A stretch of 64,000 nt of DNA from Hymenoscyphus infarciens (taxonomy: Eukaryota > Ascomycota > Leotiomycetes > Helotiales > Helotiaceae). Below are positions 47,287-58,350 of this stretch, piece by piece. Position 1 is the first letter of the stretch. Every line of letters starts with the position of its first letter. The stretch lies in the NCBI GenBank assembly GCA_001414345.1, contig LLCB01000066.1, forward strand, positions 62,001-126,000, read 5' to 3'. The notes under the pieces were generated by a model. The model was not told the origin of the DNA and ran no database searches. It saw only the letters and a list, made by a program, of their open reading frames with translations. The position numbers and the translations under genes were made by a program.

Positions 47287-47688
47287 CCATTTATGCTTGA
47301 TAACTATTTATAGATCGCACAAATGACTCATCATAAAAAGGAAGAAGAGCAGTATTAATCGCAAGGGCAGTGATTTTCTATTGAAGAGAGGAAAATCTCG
47401 ACTTTTTCGACGGCGGGCCTCATTTGTGATCCCGTCTTTCTTATGGAAGTTCTGGGCTTCCTTCCGAGAACACTACCTGATTTTTTTATTTCAGATAGTC
47501 TTCTATTATGAAATAGTCTCTCTCTCTCTTTTTATTCTCCTAGGGTTAGTGTTTTCTATTGTCAGAAGGGGCAGGTGAACCTTGAAGGAAGTCATCTGAG
47601 GTTTAATCTTCGACTCAGGTTAGTGAATTAGACTAAATTAATGACTTGGCTACTCTTGTGTAATTTTGTTTTTGCTAATAAGCATTTT

Positions 47689-48207
47689 CAGACTTGGGCG
47701 GCGATATTACTGGTGGCATATTAAAGGGGTCTACGAGATTTATCGTATTATATTAAGTAATCTGATTAATACCAGATTTCTAAGAATAACTAATAATATA
47801 TTAATTATCGGCAGAAAATAGTTAATCTAAAGGATAATAGTTCTTCTGGCCTGAGAGCTAATCGAATACTTAGTCTCACTTTTTCTAAAATTAAAGAGGA
47901 AGTTATATGATTTTTCTAATAAGTCATAGTTTTTATAACTTTTAAGAGATTACTTGTCTTATTATAAGTCCGTTCTACTAAAGTTATATTTATATATAAT
48001 AATAATAAAGCTAATTTTTAAAACGAAAAGATAAATTATATAATATCTATTTAGTACTATAAGGCACTAGCGCTAAAAACCTGATATTTAATTGATTATT
48101 ATTACTCTTTTAACGATATTTCTTATATTAGATAAGAATTTATAATATTTATTATATAATATATATCACGATATTACGATAAATATTATATCGCCGCCTA
48201 AGTCTGA
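47689..48207. mobile_element. hAT-like MITE, 519 bases, with perfect 8-base target duplication
   Basis: Terminal inverted repeats CAGACTTGGGCGGCGATAT (left) and, reading inward from the right end, CAGACTTAGGCGGCGATAT agree at 18 of 19 positions. The element is flanked by exact 8-base direct repeats AGCATTTT at 47681-47688 and 48208-48215. CAG-starting ends with 8-base target duplications define the hAT superfamily. The interior is very AT-rich with no transposase frame, so this is a non-autonomous or RIP-degraded copy. Confidence 0.85.
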
Positions 48208-48215
48208 GCATTTTT

Positions 48216-49637
48216 CATCTGTAATAGAAAGAGAATTCGATTCACATTATTTGACACCAATTCACATCATAGTAGCTTCGTCTAAGGTTTGAAATACTTG
48301 ATGTGCCAGCTTAGTCTTAATCGATACTGACTGACCTGTCACCATCGAGACTGGGATATAAGCCCCGCATGCCCTTATAGAGCCTCCTGAACTGAGGACA
48401 TCATCAACCACAGCAACAACAGGTATTGTGGTCAGTTGTTTGATAGTGTCGGATAAAATGTTAGCCTCTCGACGGCTAACGGCTAAATCTTTCACGCCAA
48501 CCGGTTACGACTTTGCTGCGGAATTTGGTACAAATTCGCCCCCTAATTTCACAAGGCTGCTTCTTGTATATGATGAGATCTTGGTATATTGGAACTTGTT
48601 TTGGAGAGAATAAGTGATACACGGTGGCCTCTCTCCTTACCATAGTAGACACTGATGAAAGACAATTAGCCACATAAACAATCCAAGTGTAAGAGTGATT
48701 TTTCTACTGAGCGCACGAACGAACCAACTTGCCCTCAGTCATAGACCGAATATAATTCTGTGGCCACTTGTGAACGATTTTCCAAGTCCTTCGATAAGGT
48801 GATTTCTGACGGGCATATCTCTTTCGGGAGTAGAGTCAAATATGAGGAAGAAACGAGAACTCCAAAATTCAAGTGCCACTCTTCATCCCAGACCCAGTCA
48901 GCTCTATTAACTCTTACTTAGCTTTCCATATCTCTATTTTTCTCTATTACCTGTTCACTACAACCCACCCGTTTTCTAGGTAGGTATCTACTCACTAAAT
49001 TTGACGTCAGCCCTCTTTTCATATCAAAATACTTCATCAGATTCGTCCTAGCCAATCAAGTCAAACAATGCTCGCTCAATATTCTGACTTGACTTAAATA
49101 TATAACCAGCTACTATAATATTGTTGATTTGCTTCTTCCTTCTTGTTGTTGCCCATAACCTGTGACTGCTGATATATGTTTTTTGATTTGTTTTGGTGAA
49201 GACTTCAAGACTATCAATAGTGAAATAAAACTAGGTTACCTCGCCTGACACTGTTTGTTACTAAATGAATAGAGTCGAGTTGAGCGATCGCCTGTTACTC
49301 TACTCTGCTTACCTACTTATGAGTAACGTTTAATTACACTGAGTAATTAAGTAGTTTGTTAATACGCTGTCTCTCTAAGAGCCCAAGCTATTGGTGTTTG
49401 ACTCCGACTAGAATATTTCTATTAACAAGTATATTTTGCTTGAGGATTCATGACAAGAAATGTCTCTTTGAGTAACGATTTTTCACTTAACGTTGATTCA
49501 CATACACAACATAAGTTGGTCTATATAACGCTGGTTACTTTGCCGTAGCTGTCCTCCTTAACTTTCTCATTACACTATTTTTACAATTCGCAAGAAACAA
49601 CGCACAAATACAATAAGCACTTCAAAACAGTAGCAGA
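48216..49637. other. Intergenic; possible broken coding fragment on the minus strand
   Basis: On the minus strand, two overlapping frames (48673-48476 and 48495-48262) read as protein-like text including YHLFSPKQVPIYQDLI and then VVAVVDDVLSSGGSIRACGAY, in different frames as after a frameshift. I do not recognise them. The rest (48700-49520) is AT-rich upstream DNA of the cysteine-rich protein gene. Confidence 0.3.
49522..49528 (+). promoter_or_regulatory. TATA box of the cysteine-rich secreted protein gene
   Basis: TATATAA lies 110 bases before the start codon at 49638, a suitable distance for a core promoter of a highly inducible fungal gene. Confidence 0.6.
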
Positions 49638-50272
49638 ATGTACCCAAATACTCTTATCTTCCTATTCTTGGGATATGCTATGATGGTAAGTTACTATCTA
49701 TCTTCGATTCTCAAGTCTTTGCTAACATGGAATTTGGTTAGCTCTCAGCGTCGCCTATCGTCATCCCTCAAGTACTCCCAAGGACCAACAATACTCTAGA
49801 AACCCGGCACAAAGTAAGCATACACTAACCCTCTCTGATTCAACCTTTGCCTCACTTAGTCGGGAGTCGACTGCGGTTTCTGCAGAGATAAAGGATATGT
49901 CGGAACCGGCTACAATTCAGTGAATGGCAATGCCGATTACCTTAAGGGCAAAGGCGGCAGTTGTTTTGTCAAGTCCAAAGGAGAGGCGCGTGTTGCCTGC
50001 GAATCTAGCTCTGCTATATTTCTTTACAACGAGGTAGGTTTACGCATTTATCTTCTTCTATCACCCTCCCTTTGAACTAAACTGACTGATGAATTTACTA
50101 GAACGACTACGATATAGCCCCAAATTGCGAGTACATAGGTACCTATGCAACGGATATTATCACTGCCTGTTACTATCCTGGGAGCGGAACCGCCGTCTGT
50201 GGTAAAGCGTCTGATACTGATAACTACAGTGTCGTTGTCCGAGCAGCAAACTGCAAAACCGGCATGAGATAG
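49638..50272 (+). CDS. Small cysteine-rich secreted protein, family member 1
   Basis: Four exons, 49638-49685, 49742-49813, 49860-50033 and 50102-50272, all introns phase 0 with GT donors and AG acceptors; the product is 154 residues. The N terminus is a signal peptide (YPNTLIFLFLGYAMMLSASP). A short segment ending LETRHK follows, possibly a propeptide. The mature part has eight cysteines at 45, 48, 75, 87, 107, 121, 131 and 149, so four disulfides are possible. Landmarks are GGSC, VAC, IAPNCEY and CGKASDTDNYSV. It is clearly paralogous to the minus-strand gene at 60530-61147: seven cysteines coincide and exon lengths match (48, 72, 174/177, 171/153). I do not recognise the family. Size and cysteine pattern suggest an apoplastic effector or antimicrobial-type protein, with a KP4-like fold as an untested possibility. 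It lies beside transposon relics. Confidence 0.78.
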
Positions 50273-52924
50273 GAGGCTTTTAGTACCTGCGGATACAAAT
50301 CCTGTGTTTGTTTTTGCACTAAAATACTTGTCATAGCTACGAGCACATACGTGGCTACCGTCAAGGCGCTAATAGAAATTCTTTTATTTCGGCTGGTTGA
50401 GTTTAGATCCTGGCGTTATAATGTAACTTATGGAGGGAACTTCTTAAGTATTCTAAAAGCTGAGTTGGTTGGAACTTGTCTTGAGGGAACTAGATAGCAC
50501 GCCGGCTGTGCTTATTTCCTTTTCATTTTGTACATCGATGAAAGGATAACTTATTCATATCAGACTTTGAAGTTTGAGAATTTTATTTTATTTAAACGAA
50601 ATTGACTCATTAGCCTTCTCGTGAAGTTCAGTAAACTCCATCTCATTTTATCCTCGGTGCTAAGCGAAAGATCCCGTGTGATTATGACCCGCCGACTACT
50701 CACCACCCTTTGAGTAAAACAACTTATCCAGAAGCACAGACAAGTTATCTAACCCTGTTTCAGAACTCGAACTCCAATCATCAACGGGCCCAAGTTTGTT
50801 CAATAGCAAGAGACGTGCTGAAACAGGCTCATAAAAGCTGGAAAGTCCTCAGAGATTGCTTTCGGAATGTAATGTTCCGTCGGCAAATGTCATCGGAAAG
50901 AACACCACCAGGTTAGGGAACTCATTTTGGCATTGCGCATTCCTTTGCACTGTGTATTGATTTCTACAAAAGATATATTCATTCTAACTCAACAGTCATG
51001 CAGAAAGTAGGCCCATCAGTTGCGACAAAGCCTTTGGCGAGAAGTTTGACTACGCGACGGGGTAATTGTTTACTTTACATCCAGAGAGAGAATCCAGTCA
51101 TTAAACCGTGTTCTTCCGGCCTGTGAAATCCGAGGGTAGGGTCTCAAACTACAGAACAAGAGCTACTGCCCTCACAATGAAATTGAGCAATTGAACCTAG
51201 AGTGACAGCAGCGCGAGCTCACCTGGAGTTCCTGGCCTCATCATCTCATGCCTTTCCCAAATGGCGGCGTACTTTCGCGTCGTTCCCGCATAGAGGGAGG
51301 TTTCGTATGGCATAGACCGGGAAAACTGTCCAGACCTGAAAGTCTCGTATTGAGCTGTAACAGGAAGGTTGGTTTATAAGCTGCCTCTATATGAAGTCGC
51401 TCATTACCGGATCGGTCCACTTGGTCGTGAATTTAAGCTTCGCAATGGCTTGATTGAGACTGGTGAGATGGTGAAGGTGGTGAAGTGGAGTGCCGTCAGG
51501 AGCTTTATCTGTGGCGGTGAATTTCAGCCACAGAGAGCTCCCGCGTTGCCCCCGTGGGATTTCACCGCCGCAAGCAAACCTGAGCTTCCGATGCATTGAT
51601 GCAACTCCCCAGCTTCATATCGCGCGATGCACCGATTGGCGATGTCGATGGCACCTTGATACGATTTGACAAGGTCCCGTCTGTATCCCCCGTACCGTAA
51701 CGATTTGTACTCGAGTACTGATTCGCCGGTATACCTGGGACACTTTGATGAGTTGAGCCTCGGTTTGATGAGAGCACCTTGAACTCCTGAGGCAATCTTA
51801 ACCTCCAATCCACCGGAGTCCCCTATCACAACATCACAACATCTCATCGCCACCACTGAAGTCCAACAGAGATCTTCTCCTCAGCTGCTCTGCTCCTTGA
51901 GGATCTACGAAGTGCTCGATAACTTTTCCCCCAATCCAATCCCTCCCCCACAGTCGGACCAACTGACCGAGGACCCCTCATGACCAATTCATGGCGGATG
52001 ACGGCAGGGCCTGTCAACTATCGACATTTGTTTTTGTTGGTGCACCTTCCTAGATGGGACTGATATCCGCATCCGCACTCTGGAATGCTTAAAGCCTTCT
52101 CGCACGGCCACGATAGGGTATTAGCCGCTCACATCCGATCTTTCGACTTCGTCAAACCTTATTCCACCTTCTGTGAGGACTCAGGAGGAACCGAGGAGGG
52201 GAAGGAAGAGCTTCGGGTCGGTGGCGGGTATTTTTGGGTTGCATCCATTTTGATACACGGACTTTTATGGCTTGTAGAAGTACCTACATATTCTTCCGGA
52301 GCGATCATGTTCCTCCTCCTTTTATTCGCCGATATCCGCCCCTAGAAACGGAAGCTCATCTTGAGTCTCCTTCTTGGTCGGGTCTAGGTTCAGGAACAAC
52401 GGTAGGTTAGGCGAATCATATCACTCTAAGTACTACAGTTATGGAGTAGGGCTAAATTTAAGATCGGCACGTCCAGATTCAAGCTTCGCTTGGCTCTCCT
52501 TTTGCATGCATCCAGTCTTTGCTGGTAATCTTGGCTGCCGACGATTGAGTGAGTGGTGTCTGGGAAAGTGAATACTCCTCCGAAGTCTTGGTTGGCCCTC
52601 GCGCTTCTAATGCTTGTGAATCTACATTAACGAGGGATCCGAGGAATCTGATTCGTCAAGGCGATATCCGATCTCTATCAGTTCCCCAAGCCCTGCCGTA
52701 CGAGGGAAGCAGTGCATGGTGCAATACAGCTAAGCCTTGCATTCAAGCAGTTCACCACCATGTATAAAGGCTTGTCTACTTCCTCTCTGTTTCTTTCTTC
52801 TCCATCCTCAAGTTCAAGTTCAAGCTCGCCTTCTCGGTCTTCTTCCACTTCTCTTGGTCTTCAAGTTTGCAATCTTCCTTCGCTTTAATCATCAACTCTT
52901 TGAAGTTACACACCTTCTTTCAAG
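50273..52924. other. Gene-free stretch, 2.65 kb
   Basis: No gene is supported. Open frames at 51369-51599 and 51524-51856 lie on opposite strands of the same DNA and neither looks protein-like. An imperfect inverted pair around GGCGGTGAATTTC (about 51513) and ATTTCACCGCC (about 51560) could form a hairpin. The last 160 bases are the TATA-containing promoter of the aspartic protease gene. Confidence 0.4.
52763..52768 (+). promoter_or_regulatory. TATA box of the aspartic protease gene
   Basis: TATAAA lies 157 bases before the start codon at 52925 and is followed by a pyrimidine-rich leader. Confidence 0.55.
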
Positions 52925-54265
52925 ATGTATTCTGCCTTTGCTCTTCTCGCTCTTGCCGCTTCGGTTCAAGCAGCCCCTGTCGCTGAGGTCGCTGAAGTTG
53001 CTGTCGTCGGTGCTGCAGAGTTCTCTGCACCCGCCATCAAGAACCCCAACTACACTCGCAATGGAACTGCTGCTTTGATCAAGGCATACGCCAAGTACAA
53101 CTTGTCACCACCTCAAGCATGTTCCGAGGCGTTCACTGCCGAGTTGAACGGTCTCAAGTCAGCCAAACAAAAGCGTCAAGACAGCTCTGCACCAGCTTCC
53201 CCTTCCGACGGAGTTGAGTATTTGGTTAGCACAAACGTTGGAGGACAGAAATTGAACTTGGATTTCGATACGGGATCTGCTGACTTGTAAGTCCTCCTCT
53301 TTACCGAGACCTTTGTTTCCAACTAACATAATTTACAGGTGGGTTTTCTCAACCTCGTTGGCCACTTCGTCCCAATCTGGACACCATATTTTCAACCCAA
53401 CCTCCAGCAAGAGTTTCAAGAAATTGACCGGAGCTTCTTGGAAGATTACATACGCAGATGGATCTGGAGCTTCTGGAACTGTTGGTACTGACACAGTAAC
53501 CGTTGGAAGCACTACCGTCCAGGGCCAAGCGGTTGAACTTGCCACCAAAGTGTCCTCCCAGTTCGTTCAGGATACCTCTGACGGACTTCTTGGTCTCGCA
53601 TTCAGTAACATCAACACTGGTAAGTTTACACTCATCAAATCATAGCGAGCACGGCATTCTAACGAATCACAGTTACCCCAACCCAACAAAAGACCTTCTT
53701 CGACAACGCCAAGAGCTCTCTCACCAACCCTCTCTTTGCTGCTTACCTCCCATCGAACGCAGATGGAGCTTATGACTTTGGTGCTGTCAACGCTGCTCAC
53801 CACACTGGCTCCGTCACTTACGCCTCAGTCGATTCCTCCGGAGGGTTCTGGGAGTTCCCATCTACCTCTTACAAGGTTGGCACTACCGCCCACACACTCT
53901 CCGGAGCCACTGCTATCGCAGACACCGGAACCACCCTTCTCCTCATGCTCGACTCTGCCGTTACTGCCTACTACGCTCAAGTGAAGGGCTCTTCGTTCGA
54001 TTCGACCAACGGAGGATATATCTTCCCTTGCACTGCCACCCTCCCAGATATCTCTCTCCGCATCGGCACCACTTCCTACGCCACCATCCCAGGAAAGTTG
54101 ATCAACTTCACTCCAGCTGACAACAGTGGCAAGTCCTGCTTTGGAGGACTCCAGTCTGTTGGTGGTGGAAGCCAAAGCATTTACGGAGATGTTTTCTTCA
54201 ACGCCAACTATGGTGTTTTCGATGCCAGCGGACCTAAATTTGGATTCGCTCCTATTGCTGCATAG
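52925..54265 (+). CDS. Secreted aspartic protease (A1 family, aspergillopepsin-like)
   Basis: Extracellular acid endopeptidase that degrades host or environmental protein. Three exons, 52925-53286, 53339-53619, 53673-54265; the product is 411 residues. Signal peptide MYSAFALLALAASVQAAP; a propeptide runs to about residue 85 and ends with a dibasic Kex2-type site (KQKRQ). The two catalytic motifs are present: DFDTGSADLW (Asp115) and AIADTGTTLL (Asp298). The flap region contains ITYADGSGASGTVGTD. A disulfide pair near the end is likely (FPCTATLP and GKSCFGGLQ). The C terminus is family-typical (SIYGDVFFNANYGVFD). One N-glycosylation site lies in the propeptide (NYTRNGT). All catalytic residues are intact. 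Confidence 0.95.
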
Positions 54266-55177
54266 GGTGTGATTCGGTGGATAGCTTAAATACCTGACGG
54301 ACTTTGCGTTTCTTTTGTTATTTTTTCCATGAATTCATGATGTGTGCAGAGAGACAAGGGTGGAGCTGGATGACAATGGCTGATAATTTCTGATTGGACT
54401 TTATCGATCGGGCTTTTCGTCTACTCCATGAAAAATAATACAATACCATCTTGAACATGTTTTGATTTTTAGGGGTTTCCATTCTCTCTCCTTGTCATGT
54501 GATACAAGATGTAATAGCCACGTGGACGTGCGCTAGATCGGGAAAAGGGGCTCGGCAGTGGAGACCGAGTATGATCGGAATTGGAAACGTGGAAAACGGA
54601 GCAATTCCAGCATGCAGAAACAAGATCGTTCGTCGAAGACAAACCCCATTCATTCTCTTTAGTGTAGAATGCGTTCCCAATGATATCCTCAAATGGCGGA
54701 TTTCTCTCCTTCTCTCAAAGTTCGCATTACTCTACTACCGTAGTACAGCCATCCCAACTCCCCACGCGGGATGCATGGCGGTAACGTCATTCCACGTTCC
54801 CAAACCAGGGCGGGGCGGGCAGCGCGCAAGACCTGAGGGTGCTCGAGTACGGTACCCCACTACGCCCTCATTCAGTCTCTCTCCTCGTCGACTGGACTGC
54901 CTCTCGTAATCCATTTCCTCAGTTGCAGATATATATTTATATCTTCAATCTCCCTTCCTCTCACCTCGCACATCGCACATCGCACGCATTGAATTCAAGC
55001 CCTCATCCCTCAGCCTCACCCACATGTTGCACCTCGGCATCTGACGCTCTTCTGCCCAATGCCAATGTCAATGCCAATGCCAATGCCTTCGTGAACCAAA
55101 AATTAAAGTCACCTCTGGTCCGCACTGTGCAGCGCCAGGCTCAAGTTCGTCTCGCCCATCGCCCACGCCCCACCTCG
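54266..55177. other. Intergenic, promoter and leader of the PKA gene
   Basis: 3' flank of the protease gene, then a C-rich upstream region. A run of CAATGC-type repeats (ATGCCAATGTCAATGCCAATGCCAATGCC, about 55059-55088) lies in the leader and is open in the kinase frame. No separate gene is seen. Confidence 0.4.
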
Positions 55178-56863
55178 ATGAAATCGGTGTCGCAAATGGC
55201 CACGGAGGTCATACGCCGAACGGCGCATCCTCTCTCCTCGTCCTCATCTGTTAATACTAATAATCCCAATCCTGCCCCTCCTTCAAATCGCACCCATACT
55301 TCCGACATGGAGAGTACCACGACGACGACGAGGACGACTGCGCAGCAGGAAAAGGAGTTTGTGGCTCATTATGCGGATCAGACTCGTTCGTTGAGGACCG
55401 AGGAGATACAGGAGGATAGGCGGAATAAGGAATTGGGTCATAGTTCTAAGAGTTTGTCGGTCCACGATTTCGAGTTGGTTCGGACTTTGGGGACTGGTAT
55501 GTCTCCATCTTTTTCTTTCCTGTCGATGGACTTGTTGTACATTGTACTCCCGTTTTCTGGGGGGTTCTTGCATGTGCGTCCGTTTTTGGCGCATACATGC
55601 GTGGGCTTTGCTTGTGCGAGGCGGGAATGCGCAGAGGACATGAGGCCAGAAGGAAGGATACTTGCTGATATGCGTGGGCTACAGGGACCTTTGCGAGAGT
55701 ATGGTTAGTACGGCTTGCGAATCCGGCCGAGGAAGATCGCGATAAGGTGTTTGCATTGAAGGTTCTAAGAAAGGTTGAAGGTATGTGTGTCCCTCCTATT
55801 ATGTGCAAAGTACAAGTCAAATCGGGAACTAATTGGTTGGAATTGGGCGCAGTGATCAAATTGAAGCAAGTGGATCATGTCAACCACGAAAGATCAGTTC
55901 TTGCAGATGTCGCCGGACACCCATTCATCACTACATTAATTACCTCCTTTTCCGACCACGATTCTTTATACATGCTGGTAAGCCGCTTTCACAAAGTCAG
56001 TCGGAGTTTGAACTTGGACTGACAAAGGAATAGCTGGACTATTGCCCTGGCGGTGAAGTATTCTCCTACCTGCGGAAAGCAAAGCGATTCGACGAAAACA
56101 CCGCACGATTCTACGCCGCAGAAATAGTCCTCATAATTGAATTTCTACACGAGGGAGAAGGAGTAGCATATCGAGATTTAAAACCAGAGAATTTACTACT
56201 AGATGCAGATGGACACATAAAACTGGTAGATTTCGGATTTGCAAAACGACTTGGAAATAGTGAGTTTCTCCCAGTTCGCATGCGAATCAAGGCGAAGGAA
56301 CTAATGGAAAAATAGGGGAGACATACACATTATGCGGAACTCCAGAATACCTAGCCCCAGAAGTAATCCAATCCAAAGGCCACACAACAGCCGTAGATTG
56401 GTGGGCCCTCGGAATCTTAATATACGAATTCCTAACCGGCTACCCCCCCTTCTGGAATTCCAACCCCATAGAAATCTACAAACAGTACCTTTCCCCCCTC
56501 CCCTCCATCCCCCCCTCATTAACCCTTTCTCTCAGAATAGTATCCAAACCCGTCCACTTCCCCAGCGAACCCTACATCTCGCCCGAGGCCAAGGACATAA
56601 TCCTGCAATTCTGCACCGTCGACCGCTCGCACCGATTAGGAAATATCAGCGGAGGCGCGACAAGAGTTAAGAATCATCCCTTTTTTAAGGGCGTTTATTG
56701 GGATGATGTTTACTATCGGAAGTATCGGGGGCCGATTATCCCGCCTGTGAGGTATCCGGGGGATACGCAGTGTTTTGATCAGTACCCGGATGAGAAGGCT
56801 GGGAGGGAGGTTTATAATGAGGAGCTGAGGGTGAAGTGGGAGGATCATTTTAGGGATTTTTGA
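55178..56863 (+). CDS. cAMP-dependent protein kinase catalytic subunit
   Basis: Ser/Thr kinase of the cAMP pathway controlling growth, carbon sensing and, in many fungi, virulence. Six exons: 55178-55496, 55685-55780, 55853-55977, 56034-56259, 56316-56484, 56536-56863; the product is 420 residues from the ATG at 55178. The frame stays open upstream, and the ATG at 55196 is also possible. A Ser/Thr/Asn-rich N-terminal tail (about 1-95) precedes the kinase domain: glycine loop [18 protein letters not shown] with the ATP lysine, YRDLKPEN (catalytic Asp228), VDFGFAKR (DFG Asp246), [10 protein letters not shown] and [11 protein letters not shown]. The C-terminal tail ends HFRDF, the hydrophobic motif of PKA. 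The sequence looks closer to the second fungal isoform (pkaB/cpk2 type) than to the main one, which is an inference. Confidence 0.93.
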
Positions 56864-58350
56864 GGGGGGGGAGATTCCACTGGATACGAAAAGGGGGGGG
56901 GGAACCTGGAAGAAGAGGGGGGGTGGGGAGTAGGGAAGGAGTAGATAGATGGGAGGAGAGGAGGAAATGTATTATTGATTACGACGCTATGAAGGTGGGT
57001 TTTGTTGTTGGACTGGGCTGGGTGGAAGCTCTTTGGGGGCATATACTTATATATACAGGCATGTGTTTCTTTTTTGTACAGAACAGGGTTGGTCAGTACA
57101 GGCGTTGAAATTGGATGTGGAAAGACGCCTATTTGGCTGTTGTTGGAAAGATCTTTGTTTGAGATTCTTAGTGTAGAAGAAGACCCTTTTTTTCATCGGA
57201 TGGAGAAATATATATACGATTTCCGATAATTAATGGGAGAAGAGTTGACTTACGAAGAGGGGTTGCTGAGGATTTGTGTTTTCTTGTCCGAAATGTCTCG
57301 GACGAAACTGATGACCCCGCCAAACCTGTAAGAGACGTGCCTTTTAATAAGTAATATACGAAAATATTTTGGACCCTTACATCTATTCTCCGAAGGGTTT
57401 AGAAGAATCGGGAAATCGACTCCTCTGAACGTCCAACGTCCGCGTGAAAATAATCGACGAGACAATAGAAGGAGGGGTGTAAAGCCCGGAATGCACACAA
57501 TTCCTATTCATGTTTCGATTTGTCGTTTATGTTTTCAAATCCTTTTTTCATCCTGCTACATTTTCACGATTCAATTGATTACTCTCTCCCGACCTCGGAA
57601 CTAGTCTACGAGTAGAATCCCGTTTTACTACCTGAACGTAAACGAACCCTACCTATATATCAGTGTGAGTACGGGATACAAATAAAATCTGAAGCCACGG
57701 GAAAGGAAGACACGACAGTTGCATAAGCACCCCTGGTATTAGTGGAATAGTTGCCACATCCTCGCATTCCCAAGCATTCCTTCCCACGAGTTTTTGTCAC
57801 CTTATCTCTCCTATTTGGCATCCTGCTCCATCTTTTGCTTTCATCATCACAGGCTCCGAACCTCGGTCGGTGGATGCGGAACCCTGGTTTCTGGAGGGGA
57901 ACGCTAATCAAACGATTATGCCGGACCTTGCGGCTTACGGAAACACGGTTAACTGGGGTATGGTATTTGCATTTTTCCCAAAGTCTTGGGCGTGGGTTGA
58001 ATGGGTGTGCTGAATAACCTGGTGTGCGTTTCGAGGCGCATTTTTGGTGGTGTGTTTGATAAAGGTATATAACGAGGTAGGGAACGAGGTTTGTGTTTCG
58101 TTTTGTGTTCCCGTTACTCGTATCAGCTTTCTTATACTATCTCCATCAACAGCAAGCATCGTCTGTTTTTAGCTGAAGTCTTTCGACGTCATCATCCGAG
58201 GTCTAGATTAGAGCTTATCGTGCAAGCTACCCATTCCTTTGCTGGATTCACGACTACTTGTACAACACCAACAGCTGATACCAGATTCGCATACATACAC
58301 AACGAGGAATTGAAAGGAGGAAAACAACAAACCCAAGAAGAATAGGAATC
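56864..58350. other. Intergenic, no gene seen
   Basis: Immediately after the kinase stop are several G tracts (about 56864-56935). The rest is ordinary non-coding DNA, with the leader of the DUF4336-like gene at its right end. Confidence 0.4.

Noticed and set aside
51369..51856. Overlapping open frames on both strands
   Set aside because: Opposite-strand frames over the same DNA without motifs or splice support.
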